A program made the position numbers and the translations under genes. This document shows, piece after piece, positions 27,504 through 36,398 of a DNA stretch of 64,000 nt (position 1 is its first letter; the number at the start of each line of letters is the position of its first letter). The notes under the pieces were generated by a model. It made no database searches and had not been told where the DNA came from. It saw nothing but the letters and a program-made list of their open reading frames with translations. Source of the DNA: Shouchella xiaoxiensis (lineage in GTDB: Bacteria; Bacillota; Bacilli; Bacillales; Bacillaceae_D); contig NZ_JAFBCV010000012.1 in assembly GCF_016907895.1 (NCBI RefSeq), forward strand, positions 1 through 64,000, in the 5' to 3' direction.

Positions 27504-27512
27504 TGCTATACT
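27504..27512 (+). promoter_or_regulatory. Candidate extended -10 promoter of the menaquinone cluster
   Basis: TGCTATACT (27504-27512) is an extended -10 box about 50 bases before hepS. No good -35 sits at 17 bases; TTGTGT at 27481 gives a 20-base spacer. Confidence 0.4.
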
Positions 27513-27559
27513 GTAATAGAAAATCTGTAGTGTAGGAACGTAAAGAAGGGGCAGGTAAA

Positions 27560-28321
27560 ATGTGCAAAAAAGTATTGCCGAGTATTCAGTCAGCGTCTGA
27601 ACTAAAACAACATGTTGAACGTTTAGTTCGACATGATTATTTAAAACTATATATTGATAATACACTGCCTGAGGAAGATGAGTTGTGGCTTGTTTTTACT
27701 ATTTTAAAAAAACGTGAATCGGACGAGCGTGCATTAGCAATTACCCTAGCTTGGGGGTTTGTCCACGCGGGACTTGCGATTCATGAATTGGTTTCATTAC
27801 ATAACAAAAACGATGACGAATCGAAGAAAAGACGGCAGCTAAATGTATTAGCCGGAGATTTTTATAGTTCCCTTTATTATCAGTCTCTTGCTGGCGCAAG
27901 TGCCGTAGATATGGTTGAGCTGTTTGGAAGCACTTTACAAGACATTTACGAGTATAAGATGACGAGCTATATGGATAATCAAGCGAGTCCTGCTGAGCAA
28001 CTTCACTATACAAAGGAGATTGAATCACTTTTACTTGTGGCGATTCTTGACCAAATTGGCGAGTCCGTTTACAAAGAGTTGATCCAAGCTTTCTTTCTCT
28101 ATAAGTGGCTGCAAAAAGAAGTGAAGCGAGAAAACCTAGAATCTCCTTCGTCGTTTTTCTATGCCCTAAAAAAGGAGAACGATGAGATTGATTCGAATCA
28201 ACTTGAGGTATTCAAACAGCAAAGTATCTCCGAGTTAAATAGAGAGTTAGAGAAGCATGATAATGGAGACGAAGTGATAGAAGTGATTCAGCATTTTCTT
28301 CACACAAGCGGAGGGGAGTAA
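27560..28321 (+). CDS. hepS: Heptaprenyl diphosphate synthase component I
   Basis: The small, non-catalytic-type subunit that, with HepT, makes the C35 prenyl chain of menaquinone-7. The 253 residues lack aspartate-rich motifs, as expected, and show the family patterns [20 protein letters not shown] and [15 protein letters not shown]. First gene of hepS-menG-mqnP-mqnA-hepT, with menG starting one base after its stop. Confidence 0.9.
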   Translation: MCKKVLPSIQSASELKQHVERLVRHDYLKLYIDNTLPEEDELWLVFTILKKRESDERALAITLAWGFVHAGLAIHELVSLHNKNDDESKKRRQLNVLAGDFYSSLYYQSLAGASAVDMVELFGSTLQDIYEYKMTSYMDNQASPAEQLHYTKEIESLLLVAILDQIGESVYKELIQAFFLYKWLQKEVKRENLESPSSFFYALKKENDEIDSNQLEVFKQQSISELNRELEKHDNGDEVIEVIQHFLHTSGGE

Positions 28322-28322
28322 A

Positions 28323-29036
28323 ATGAGCCAGTCTAAAGAAGAGCGCGTACACGACGTGTTTCAATCGATTCATAAGCGCTATGACATGATGAATTCAGTG
28401 ATTAGCCTGCAACGACATAAATCTTGGCGAAAAGATACGATGAAACGTATGCAAGTAGAGGAAGGAAATAGTGCCCTCGACGTATGTTGTGGAACCGCCG
28501 ATTGGACACTTTCGTTAAGTGAGGCAGTTGGGGAGAATGGTCGAGTAAAGGGTCTTGACTTTAGCAAAAACATGTTAGAAGTAGGCCAGCTTAAAGTTGA
28601 CAAATCGACGTTAAACAATATTGAGCTAATTCATGGAAATGCCATGGAGTTGCCTTATGAAGATAATACATTTGATTATGTCACAATCGGGTTTGGACTG
28701 CGCAATGTGCCTGATTACTTAACGGTTCTTAAAGAAATGTGTCGTGTTGCCAAACCGGGTGGTAAAATCGTCTGTCTTGAAACGTCACAACCAACAATTC
28801 CAGTGTTTAAGCAAATGTATTTCTTTTATTTTAAACATGTGATGCCATTAGCAGGTAAGCTGTTTGTTAAAAAATACGATGAATATTCATGGCTGCAAGA
28901 GTCAACGATGTCGTTTCCAGGGCGAGAAAAGCTTGCTGAGCTGTTTAAAGAGGCGGGCATGACAAATGTTGTTGTTAAAAGTTATACGGGTGGAGTGGCA
29001 TCGATGCATTTAGGTGAAAAACCGATTAAAGAATGA
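28323..29036 (+). CDS. menG: Demethylmenaquinone methyltransferase
   Basis: Final methylation of menaquinone using S-adenosylmethionine. Motif I is [12 protein letters not shown] and the MenG/UbiE signatures [17 protein letters not shown] and [15 protein letters not shown] are present. 237 residues. Tightly packed between hepS and the prenyltransferase gene. Confidence 0.95.
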   Translation: MSQSKEERVHDVFQSIHKRYDMMNSVISLQRHKSWRKDTMKRMQVEEGNSALDVCCGTADWTLSLSEAVGENGRVKGLDFSKNMLEVGQLKVDKSTLNNIELIHGNAMELPYEDNTFDYVTIGFGLRNVPDYLTVLKEMCRVAKPGGKIVCLETSQPTIPVFKQMYFFYFKHVMPLAGKLFVKKYDEYSWLQESTMSFPGREKLAELFKEAGMTNVVVKSYTGGVASMHLGEKPIKE

Positions 29037-29055
29037 AAGAGGTGAAGCCATTCTT

Positions 29056-29943
29056 ATGGCAGTAGCAACAGCTTCAAAAACAAAAACTTTTATGAGAATG
29101 ATAAAGATTGAACATACGATTTTTGCGCTACCATTTGCATTTTTCGCGATGTTGTTAGGAAGTTTAGTGACGACGGGGACTTTCCCGACAATAAGTCAGT
29201 GGTTTTGGGTTACGATCGCTATGGTTGGCGCCAGAACGGCTGCAATGTCTTTAAACCGTGTGATTGACGCAAATATAGATAAGCATAATCCTAGAACGGC
29301 TAATCGAGAAATTCCAGCAGGATTGTTATCCAAAACGGATGTTTGGTTTTTTATCGCGGTCTCATTCCTTTTATTATTCGTAGCAGCTTTTAATCTAAAT
29401 CTATTATCTGTCTATCTATTACCAGTGGCCGTTTTCTTTCTTGTATTTTACTCATACACAAAACGATTTACTTGGATGTGCCATCTTGTTCTAGGTGTTA
29501 CAATTGGGATAGCACCACTTGGCGGATGGGTTGCTGTTACAGGTGAAGTATCAATCGCAGCGTTTTGCTTGTTTATCGCCGTTTTGTTTTGGTTAGCTGG
29601 TTTTGATACCGTATACGCGACGCAAGATGCTAACTATGATCGAGATCATAAGCTGCATTCGATCCCAAGTCGATTCGGTATTAAACGAGCTTTGCAACTT
29701 GCAAAAGGGTTTCATCTTGTTAGTTTCCTATTTTTTGTAACGCTAACATTCGTATCGCCACTGAGCTGGGTATACATGATTGGCGTAATTTTGGCCGGTA
29801 TGATTATGGTCTATCAACATTCGATTGTGAAAGCGGACGACTTATCTAAAGTTCAAATCGCTTTTTTTCCAATGAATGGAACACTGTCCGTACTGTTATT
29901 TCTATTTGCGTTAGTTGATATGCTACTTATACGCTTCATGTAA
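29056..29943 (+). CDS. mqnP: UbiA-family prenyltransferase, probable MqnP of the futalosine pathway
   Basis: A 295-residue integral membrane prenyltransferase with about eight helices. The first aspartate motif is NRVIDANIDKHNPRT and the second DTVYATQDANYDRDHKL. UbiA homologues of this 4-hydroxybenzoate-transferase-like type next to mqnA act as MqnP, attaching the prenyl tail in the futalosine route, rather than as MenA. I choose ATG 29056 behind AGAGGTGA, 20 bases after menG. Substrate assignment rests on the neighbours. Confidence 0.82.
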   Translation: MAVATASKTKTFMRMIKIEHTIFALPFAFFAMLLGSLVTTGTFPTISQWFWVTIAMVGARTAAMSLNRVIDANIDKHNPRTANREIPAGLLSKTDVWFFIAVSFLLLFVAAFNLNLLSVYLLPVAVFFLVFYSYTKRFTWMCHLVLGVTIGIAPLGGWVAVTGEVSIAAFCLFIAVLFWLAGFDTVYATQDANYDRDHKLHSIPSRFGIKRALQLAKGFHLVSFLFFVTLTFVSPLSWVYMIGVILAGMIMVYQHSIVKADDLSKVQIAFFPMNGTLSVLLFLFALVDMLLIRFM

Positions 29944-29980
29944 CGATAGGAAGGCAAAATTGTAGAAAAAGGGGATTTTT

Positions 29981-30823
29981 ATGGGTTTAAAAGTTGGAGA
30001 GATTGCTTATTCCAATACAATACCGTTCTTTTTCAATTTAAATAAGCAGGAGCTGGCTAAAGCGGACATTACGTTTGTCAAAGATGTGCCGGCAAAAGTG
30101 AACGCGTCGTTAACAAAAGGAGAAGTTGATATTGCAAGCATTTCCTCGTTTTCGTATGCAAAAAATAGTAATAAATACATTGTTCTTCCTGATTTATGTG
30201 TTGCTTCAGAAGGGACCGTTCACTCACTATTGTTATTCTCGAAAGTACCGATTACTGATTTAGATAATAGCGAAATTGCGCTTACAACCAGTTCTGAAAC
30301 GACGGTTCATTTGCTTCAAGTAATCCTGAAGCGATTTTTTAATGTTCATGCATCATACATTGACATGCAGCCTAATTTGCATAAAATGTTAGATGATCAT
30401 GATGCGTGCTTACTAATTGGTGATGACGCAATTCGCGCTCGACACGCTGATGTTCCGTTTGTGTACGACCTTGGTCAGCTTTGGTTTGAACACACAGGCT
30501 TACCAATGACGTACGCGCTATTCGCAGTGAGGAAAGACGTACTTGAAAGCAAAAAAAATGAAATCATCTATGTTCAACAATGTTTAAAGTCAAGTTGTCA
30601 GGAAACGATAGAAACAAACTATAAAGAAGTAAGTCAGCATTTATCAACAATGAACTTAGCGGGTTATTCTTTTTGGGAAATGTATTTTAATGACCTTTTG
30701 CATGAAGCGAATGAGAGAACGAAAAAAGGGTTGCTTTACTTTTTTCAGCTTTGTTACGAAGAAGGCTTTATTGAACATCCCGTTCTAAACATTGAGGAAT
30801 GGCAGCCCGTCGGCTCCATTTAA
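29981..30823 (+). CDS. mqnA: Chorismate dehydratase MqnA
   Basis: First enzyme of the futalosine pathway, converting chorismate to 3-enolpyruvylbenzoate. The 280-residue sequence has the MqnA/MqnD periplasmic-binding-protein-like fold signatures: VGEIAYSNTIPFFF at the start, VPAKVNASLTKGEVDIASISS, and LLIGDDAIRAR with a following YDLGQLWFEHTGLP. Start ATG behind AAAAGGGG. Being in the cluster with mqnP, menG and hepS/T supports a menaquinone role. MqnB, C, D and E genes are not in this window. Confidence 0.9.
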   Translation: MGLKVGEIAYSNTIPFFFNLNKQELAKADITFVKDVPAKVNASLTKGEVDIASISSFSYAKNSNKYIVLPDLCVASEGTVHSLLLFSKVPITDLDNSEIALTTSSETTVHLLQVILKRFFNVHASYIDMQPNLHKMLDDHDACLLIGDDAIRARHADVPFVYDLGQLWFEHTGLPMTYALFAVRKDVLESKKNEIIYVQQCLKSSCQETIETNYKEVSQHLSTMNLAGYSFWEMYFNDLLHEANERTKKGLLYFFQLCYEEGFIEHPVLNIEEWQPVGSI

Positions 30824-30861
30824 AAATAACGCAGTCGGTTTTCTGCATAAGGGTGGCGTTC

Positions 30862-31833
30862 ATGAAGTTAGCAGATATATATAAAGAATTTCGAACAGAT
30901 ATTGAGTACATTGAATTGGTTCTTGAACAGACGCTCTCTGCCAAACACCCTGTTTTAAAAGAGGCATCAACGGATTTACTAAAAGCGGGCGGGAAAAGAA
31001 TTCGACCTGTACTTGTTTTGCTTGCGGGTAAGTTTGGGAATTACGAACTTGAGCGTTTGAAACACATTGCTGTCTCGCTTGAACTAATTCATATGGGATC
31101 ACTTGTTCATGACGATGTGATTGACAATGCACCGCTGAGAAGAGGGCGCGAAACCGTGATGTCTAGATGGGATAACCGTGTTGCAATGTACACAGGTGAC
31201 TACATTCTTGGACATGCAATCGAAACAACCAAAGTTTTTAGTGAGAAAAAAGTCCATATGATTATTTCAGATGCTATGAACCAAATGTGTCGTGGAGAAG
31301 TCGAACAAATTCGTGATCAATACAACTGGGATCAAAACATCCGAACGTATTTTAGAAGAATTAAGCGCAAAACAGCGTTGTTAATTGCCGTTAGCTGTCA
31401 GCTTGGAGCAATCGCCACAAATGTTGAAGAAGAATTACAAAAGAAAATGTATTACTTTGCTTATTTTTTAGGTATGTCCTACCAAATCATGGATGATATT
31501 CTTGATTTCGTTGGAACAAATGAGCAATTAGGAAAACCAGCAGGTGGCGACTTAAGACAGGGGAACGTAACGTTGCCTGCTCTATATGCGATTGATCATT
31601 TGGATGGTTTTAAGCATATGCTGGAAAATAAGTTGTCAAAAGAATCCTCCGTTCATATTGATATGACACCTATACTTGAAGCGGTCCGTCAATCAGGAGG
31701 AATTGAATATGCGCAAGTAATGAGTGATCGTTATTTACAAAAAGCACATCACTTATTAAAAGATTTTCCGGAATGTGAAGCGAAGAAACATTTGACGCAA
31801 GTAGCAGCATATATCGGCCGGAGAAAATACTAA
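30862..31833 (+). CDS. hepT: Heptaprenyl diphosphate synthase component II
   Basis: Catalytic subunit of the C35 prenyl synthase. Both aspartate-rich motifs are present: HDDVID (D84, D85, D88) and DDILD (D211, D212, D215), plus GGKRIRP near residue 43. With ATG 30862 (SD AAGGGTGG) it has 323 residues, like B. subtilis HepT. A 21-residue upstream extension would overlap mqnA and is rejected. Confidence 0.95.
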   Translation: MKLADIYKEFRTDIEYIELVLEQTLSAKHPVLKEASTDLLKAGGKRIRPVLVLLAGKFGNYELERLKHIAVSLELIHMGSLVHDDVIDNAPLRRGRETVMSRWDNRVAMYTGDYILGHAIETTKVFSEKKVHMIISDAMNQMCRGEVEQIRDQYNWDQNIRTYFRRIKRKTALLIAVSCQLGAIATNVEEELQKKMYYFAYFLGMSYQIMDDILDFVGTNEQLGKPAGGDLRQGNVTLPALYAIDHLDGFKHMLENKLSKESSVHIDMTPILEAVRQSGGIEYAQVMSDRYLQKAHHLLKDFPECEAKKHLTQVAAYIGRRKY

Positions 31834-31843
31834 AATATGCTAG

Positions 31844-31881
31844 AAGACGATTGATCCTATTAAGGATTGGTCGTCTTTTTT
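31844..31881 (+). terminator. Rho-independent terminator of the menaquinone cluster
   Basis: AAGACGATTGATCCT pairs with AGGATTGGTCGTCTT (one mismatch plus G-T pairs), followed by T6. The rest of the gap up to ndk (31882-32063) holds no gene that I can see; it has a small TAGCGC/GCGCTA hairpin at 31923-31944. Confidence 0.85.
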
Positions 31882-32063
31882 GATTACATCAGCCATATGC
31901 ACAAAGGGGTTTCATGATTCTGTAGCGCATTTAATAAAGCGCTATAGCCTGTGTCCACGGTTCTCCTGTAGCGAACTTGAATCAGCTTCACTAGTCCAAG
32001 CAGAAAACCCTACACTTGAACTATGGTCTACTAGATTATTTTAGCTAATTTTGCGATAAAAGA

Positions 32064-32092
32064 TTGTTAGCGCTTACTTATTTTGTTATAAT
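32064..32092 (+). promoter_or_regulatory. Sigma-A promoter of ndk
   Basis: TTGTTA (32064-32069) and a perfect TATAAT (32087-32092) with a 17-base spacer, 48 bases before the ndk start. Confidence 0.75.
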
Positions 32093-32139
32093 GAACAAGT
32101 TGATTTCTTACTATACATAATGAAGTGAGGGTTTTAAAA

Positions 32140-32583
32140 ATGGAACGCACATATGTCATGATTAAGCCAGACGGAGTACAGCGCAATCTTATCGGACCAA
32201 TTGTTTCACGCTTCGAACAAAAAGGATTCACATTAACTGCTGCTAAGCTTGTTACGTTATCAAAAGAAACGGCTGAAACACATTATGGTGAACATAGCGA
32301 AAGACCATTTTTTGGTGAATTAGTTGACTTTATTACGTCTGGACCAGTTTTTGCAATGGTTTGGGAAGGCGATAATGTCGTAAAGACTGCTCGCCAGATG
32401 ATTGGCGCAACGAATCCAGCAGAAGCTGCTCCTGGGACAATTCGTGGTGACTATGCTGTGCAGTTAAGCATGAACGTTATTCATGGTTCTGATTCAGTTG
32501 AAAGCGCTAACCGTGAGATTGGCATCTTCTTCGCAGATAATGAAATGTCTACGTATAAAAAGAATAGCAACGAATGGGTTTAA
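32140..32583 (+). CDS. ndk: Nucleoside diphosphate kinase
   Basis: Equilibrates nucleoside di- and triphosphates through a phospho-histidine. The active-site histidine is H115 in [12 protein letters not shown], and the ATP-binding residues in ERPFFGELV and GTIRGDYA are present. ATG 32140 (SD GTGAGGG) gives 147 residues, the typical length. It has its own promoter and terminator. Confidence 0.96.
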   Translation: MERTYVMIKPDGVQRNLIGPIVSRFEQKGFTLTAAKLVTLSKETAETHYGEHSERPFFGELVDFITSGPVFAMVWEGDNVVKTARQMIGATNPAEAAPGTIRGDYAVQLSMNVIHGSDSVESANREIGIFFADNEMSTYKKNSNEWV

Positions 32584-32610
32584 AAACACATCTTTGGATG
32601 TGTTTTTTTC
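32583..32610 (+). terminator. Rho-independent terminator of ndk
   Basis: AAAACACATC pairs with GATGTGTTTT around TTTG, followed by more T. Confidence 0.85.
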
Positions 32611-32674
32611 TTTTTCCCTTTCAAACAGCAAACCATGTTAAACTCTTTATAAAAAACGAGGGGAAGAACAGTGA

Positions 32675-33493
32675 GTGGAAGATGGTCAGTTGATTAATAG
32701 AATTGAAGAGGATTCATATGAGCAATTCACACGTTTGTTTTCAACATTAACAGGAATAGAGTTAGAGTCTTATAAACGCCCACAAATGGAACGACGCTTG
32801 CTTTCCTTGGCAAAAAAAAATGGGCATTCGTCTCTTTTATCTTTTGGAAAAGCAATGAAAACAGACAAGGTTTTACTGGCTGAATGCTTGGAAAAGATGA
32901 CGATAAACGTTACTTCATTTTTTCGTAATAGTGAAAGATGGCAAACGTTAGTTGAGCAAATTCTACCCAAGCTAACGAGTGGACAAGAGTCACTTAAGAT
33001 TTGGAGTGCAGCTTGTTCTACTGGTGAAGAAGCGTATACGTTAGCAATTATCTGTGCGGAGCACAATATTTCTTTACAGCAATCGACTCTCTTAGCTTCA
33101 GACTTAGATGCGTCCATTTTGGAAAAAGCGCGCATCGCTAAGTATAAAAAAGATGCCGTCATAAATGTCTCTCCAGACATGCTTACAACGTACTTTAATT
33201 ACAAAAGTGATGAATATGCGGTAAAAGAGAGTTTGCGTAAACAAATTTCTTTTACACAACGTGATTTATTGAGTGATTCGTATCCAGATGCTTGTGATTT
33301 AATTGTTTGCAGGAACGTCTGCATTTATTTTACTGAAGAAGCAAAACAATTGATTTTTCTTAAATTAAGTCAGGCACTAAGACCAGGAGGAATATTGTTT
33401 GTTGGTAGTACAGAACAGATCTTTAATCCAGCCCAATTTGGTTTAAAACCAGTCGCATCATTTTTTTATGAAAAATTCGATTTGAAAAAATAA
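32675..33493 (+). CDS. cheR: Chemotaxis protein methyltransferase CheR
   Basis: Methylates glutamates on chemoreceptors using S-adenosylmethionine. The 272 residues contain an N-terminal helical domain (FTRLFSTLTGIELESYKRPQ), then the methyltransferase core with WSAACSTGEEAYTLAI and VCRNVCIYFTEEAKQ. Start GTG 32675 behind GAGGGGA. It sits between ndk and aroF as in B. subtilis, away from other chemotaxis genes. Confidence 0.93.
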   Translation: MEDGQLINRIEEDSYEQFTRLFSTLTGIELESYKRPQMERRLLSLAKKNGHSSLLSFGKAMKTDKVLLAECLEKMTINVTSFFRNSERWQTLVEQILPKLTSGQESLKIWSAACSTGEEAYTLAIICAEHNISLQQSTLLASDLDASILEKARIAKYKKDAVINVSPDMLTTYFNYKSDEYAVKESLRKQISFTQRDLLSDSYPDACDLIVCRNVCIYFTEEAKQLIFLKLSQALRPGGILFVGSTEQIFNPAQFGLKPVASFFYEKFDLKK

Positions 33494-33510
33494 ATAACTA
33501 CTGATATAAT
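33482..33510 (+). promoter_or_regulatory. Sigma-A promoter of the aro supraoperon
   Basis: TTGAAA (33482-33487), a 17-base spacer, and TATAAT (33505-33510) preceded by TG, 51 bases before aroF. The -35 box lies inside the 3' end of cheR. Confidence 0.75.
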
Positions 33511-33560
33511 TTAACGCATAAAAGCAATAAAGCGAATGGTCAGTTGAAAGGATGTTTGAG

Positions 33561-34733
33561 ATGAGGTTTTTAACCGCAGGGGAATCACATGGACCACAAT
33601 TAACGGCAATTATTGAAGGCGTACCAGCTCAATTACCGTTGGAAGCTGATGCTATTAATGCTGAATTGGCACGTCGTCAAGGTGGTTATGGTCGAGGAAG
33701 AAGAATGCAAATAGAACAGGATCGTGTGCAAATTCTAAGTGGTGTGCGTCATGGTTTAACTACGGGAGCGCCAATTACCTTTGTTGTAGAAAACAAAGAC
33801 TGGAAAAACTGGACAAAAATTATGGGAGCTGAGCCCATCACACAAGAAGAAGAAGAGAAGATGCGGCGAAGATTGACGCGACCTAGACCAGGTCATGCTG
33901 ATTTGAATGGGGCAATTAAATATGGTCATCGAGATATGAGAAATGTTCTTGAACGGTCTTCCGCTCGTGAAACAACGGTAAGAGTTGCATGTGGAGCCTT
34001 AGCAAAGGTCATTTTAAAAGAGCTCGGAATTGAAGTAGCGGGACATGTATTGGAAATAGGCGGTATAGAAGCAAAACAAATTTCGTATGATTCGATCGAT
34101 GAGCTGAAAATAAAATCAGAACAGTCACAAGTGCGTTGTTTAGACGAGGAAGCTAGTACTAAGATGATGAAAGCAATTGACGAGGCAAAACAAGATGGAG
34201 ACAGTATTGGTGGTGTAGTCGAAGTCGTTGTTGCTGGTGTACCAATTGGACTTGGCAGCCACGTTCATTATGACAGAAAGCTTGATGGGAAACTAGCAGG
34301 AGCGGTCATGAGTATTAATGCCTTTAAAGGTGTTGAAATTGGCATTGGTTTTGAAGCAGCTCGATTGCCTGGAAGTCAAGTTCATGATGAAATTCAATGG
34401 AATGAAGAGGACGGCTATACGAGAAAAACAAATCGATTAGGTGGGTTTGAGGGTGGAATGACAAACGGAATGCCCCTCGTTATCAAGGGTGTTATGAAGC
34501 CGATTCCAACACTATATAAACCGTTAAAAAGCGTTGATATTGATTCTAAAGAAGCATTTGATGCTGGAGTTGAACGTTCAGATAGTTGTGCCATACCAGC
34601 TGCTTCTGTTGTTTGTGAAAATGTAGTTGCTTGGGAAGTGGCCAATGCGGTCTTAGAAATGTTTCATTCGGATCAATTGCCGATCCTACAAGATCAAGTC
34701 AAAAGGCACCACCAGTTAACAAAGGAGTTTTAG
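33561..34733 (+). CDS. aroF: Chorismate synthase
   Basis: Last step of the shikimate pathway, EPSP to chorismate with reduced FMN. The signatures [22 protein letters not shown] and [18 protein letters not shown] are present, and the length of 390 from ATG 33561 equals the B. subtilis enzyme. The upstream ATG 33552 overlaps the AAAGGA ribosome binding site. Named aroF in Bacillus, aroC in E. coli. First gene of the aromatic supraoperon; aroB starts 1 base after its stop. Confidence 0.96.
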   Translation: MRFLTAGESHGPQLTAIIEGVPAQLPLEADAINAELARRQGGYGRGRRMQIEQDRVQILSGVRHGLTTGAPITFVVENKDWKNWTKIMGAEPITQEEEEKMRRRLTRPRPGHADLNGAIKYGHRDMRNVLERSSARETTVRVACGALAKVILKELGIEVAGHVLEIGGIEAKQISYDSIDELKIKSEQSQVRCLDEEASTKMMKAIDEAKQDGDSIGGVVEVVVAGVPIGLGSHVHYDRKLDGKLAGAVMSINAFKGVEIGIGFEAARLPGSQVHDEIQWNEEDGYTRKTNRLGGFEGGMTNGMPLVIKGVMKPIPTLYKPLKSVDIDSKEAFDAGVERSDSCAIPAASVVCENVVAWEVANAVLEMFHSDQLPILQDQVKRHHQLTKEF

Positions 34734-34734
34734 G

Positions 34735-35808
34735 ATGAGGGTGGATGTCCAGACAACAAACCAATCATATCAAGTTCTCATTGAGCCTGGAATCATCACT
34801 CGTGCAGGTGAAGAAATAAAAAAAGCTGCTCCGGCATCTTCTTATTTAATCATCGTCGACGAGAATGTCGCGACAACTTATCTATCAATTTTTCTAGCTT
34901 CTTTTGAGCAAGAAATTCCTTATTATGTTGTTCCGAGTGGAGAGGCATCAAAGTCGTTTTCCCAGTATGAGTCTTTGCTAGATTATTGCTTGCAAATAAA
35001 GCTTGATCGTTCCTCGGTTATCCTTGCGTTTGGTGGTGGTGTTGTCGGCGATCTTGCTGGCTTTGTTGCAGGGACCTACATGCGTGGCATACGCTTTGTA
35101 CAAATTCCCACAACTTTACTTGCTCATGATTCAAGCGTAGGCGGTAAGGTAGCTATTAATCTAGCAGATGGCAAAAATATGGTTGGTGTGTTTCATCAGC
35201 CTGAGCTTGTCCTCTATGATCCAAATGTATTAAAAACGTTACCGGAAAAAGAATGGCGTTCGGGTTTTGCTGAAATTGTAAAAATGGGTTTTATTGCTGA
35301 TCGTGCCTTTTTCGAATGGCTGCATCTGGAAGTTACCGATTTAAAAGCGATTAAACAAGAAACATTAATACAATTCATCGCAAAAGCGGTCCAACTAAAG
35401 GCGGCTATTGTTCAACAGGACGAGAGAGAAGACAATGTAAGAGCGCTATTAAATTTTGGGCATACGCTTGGGCACGCAATCGAAGCGGAACTAGGGTATG
35501 GAGCAATTACTCATGGAGAAGCGATTGCAATTGGGATGCGTTTTGCCATTCGATTGGGTAATCGTATTCTCTCACATTCAATTGACGGTTCTTCTTTCGA
35601 GAAATGGTTCGAGACACTAGGTTATTCGTTAAATGTTCCACCTGAGTTAAGCGCAACGAGTTTGTTAACGAGAATGAAAGTAGACAAAAAAGCGTCCTAT
35701 CAAAACTTTGTGATGGTGCTTTTAGATCAAGTTGGCCAAGCGAAGGTCTACAACGTTGCCGTGGATGATGCGATGCTTGTATTAAAGCAAGAATTGGGGG
35801 AGTCATGA
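34735..35808 (+). CDS. aroB: 3-dehydroquinate synthase
   Basis: Cyclises DAHP to 3-dehydroquinate using NAD and a divalent metal. The glycine-rich NAD segment LAFGGGVVGDLAGFVAGTY lies near residue 100 and the metal ligands are in EIVKMG, FGHTLGHAIE and THGEAIAIGM. 357 residues. Ends overlapping aroH. Confidence 0.95.
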   Translation: MRVDVQTTNQSYQVLIEPGIITRAGEEIKKAAPASSYLIIVDENVATTYLSIFLASFEQEIPYYVVPSGEASKSFSQYESLLDYCLQIKLDRSSVILAFGGGVVGDLAGFVAGTYMRGIRFVQIPTTLLAHDSSVGGKVAINLADGKNMVGVFHQPELVLYDPNVLKTLPEKEWRSGFAEIVKMGFIADRAFFEWLHLEVTDLKAIKQETLIQFIAKAVQLKAAIVQQDEREDNVRALLNFGHTLGHAIEAELGYGAITHGEAIAIGMRFAIRLGNRILSHSIDGSSFEKWFETLGYSLNVPPELSATSLLTRMKVDKKASYQNFVMVLLDQVGQAKVYNVAVDDAMLVLKQELGES

Positions 35809-36182
35809 TGATGGTACGAGGTGTGAGAGGGGCAACAACAGTCAAGGAAAACGACGCGGCACTAATTGAATCTGAAACGGAAACATTGGTGCGCGCGATG
35901 GTTCAAGCCAATCAAATTGATCCTGAACAAGTAGCACAAGTGTTGATTACAGCAACAGGTGATATTGATGCTGGATTCCCGGCGAAAGCGCTCCGCAATC
36001 TAGACGGATGGAATTATGTACCTGTTATGTGTGCGCAAGAAATTCCAGTTAAGGGCAGTCTTAGCAAATGTATCCGGATTATGATGACCATTAATACGGA
36101 TATTGAGCAAAGGCTAATTAACCATGTGTTCTTGGAAAATGCTGTTTCACTTCGGCCAGACTTATTAAAAGAAGGAAAGTAG
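35805..36182 (+). CDS. aroH: Monofunctional chorismate mutase, AroH type
   Basis: Converts chorismate to prephenate for tyrosine and phenylalanine. It is a 125-residue AroH-fold enzyme with RGVRGATTV at the N terminus, AKALRNLDGWNYVPVMCAQE in the centre and the conserved C-terminal RPDL. ATG 35805 overlaps the aroB stop (ATGA); ATG at 35808 or 35811 could be used instead. The trp promoter begins 7 bases after the stop. Confidence 0.93.
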   Translation: MMMVRGVRGATTVKENDAALIESETETLVRAMVQANQIDPEQVAQVLITATGDIDAGFPAKALRNLDGWNYVPVMCAQEIPVKGSLSKCIRIMMTINTDIEQRLINHVFLENAVSLRPDLLKEGK

Positions 36183-36189
36183 GAAGTGG

Positions 36190-36218
36190 TTGACGAGTGT
36201 ATCATAATCAGTTACACT
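36190..36218 (+). promoter_or_regulatory. Sigma-A promoter of the trp operon
   Basis: TTGACG (36190-36195) and TACACT (36213-36218), spacer 17, directly downstream of aroH. Transcription should begin just before the TRAP-binding triplets. Confidence 0.7.
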
Positions 36219-36231
36219 TCTCTGCAAGTAA

Positions 36232-36298
36232 GAGTTGAGAGTAAGAATGAGCTGAGATTAGATGAGAATGAGTAGAGCGGAGCGAGCAGAGCAGAGAG
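36232..36298 (+). promoter_or_regulatory. TRAP-binding triplet array in the trpE leader
   Basis: About 13 NAG triplets, mostly GAG with one TAG and one AAG, start at 36232, 36237, 36243, 36249, 36254, 36259, 36264, 36270, 36275, 36280, 36284, 36289 and 36294. Spacing between starts is 4-6 bases, the geometry expected for the 11-subunit TRAP ring. TRAP itself is encoded by mtrB in this window. Confidence 0.93.
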
Positions 36299-36390
36299 TT
36301 TCAAAGGTATATTTCGGTTTCCATATGTTTTAATCCAACTAAAAAACCGTCAATCCTCCTAACCGCTCTTCATTTTCACATTTTAAGGAG
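36274..36390 (+). promoter_or_regulatory. Candidate trpE leader switch (alternative pairing over the ribosome binding site)
   Basis: AGAGCGG (36274-36280, within the triplets) is complementary to CCGCTCT (36363-36369). CTCCT (36356-36360) is complementary to the trpE ribosome binding site AGGAG (36386-36390). TRAP binding would free CTCCT to block the ribosome binding site. I see no strong hairpin followed by a T tract, so translational control seems more likely than attenuation. The pairing is visible; the mechanism is inferred. Confidence 0.5.
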
Positions 36391-36398
36391 TGTGCGAA

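Noticed and set aside
32770-33180. Long minus-strand frame of 136 codons inside cheR
   Set aside because: It lies wholly within a well-supported gene and shows no recognised domain.
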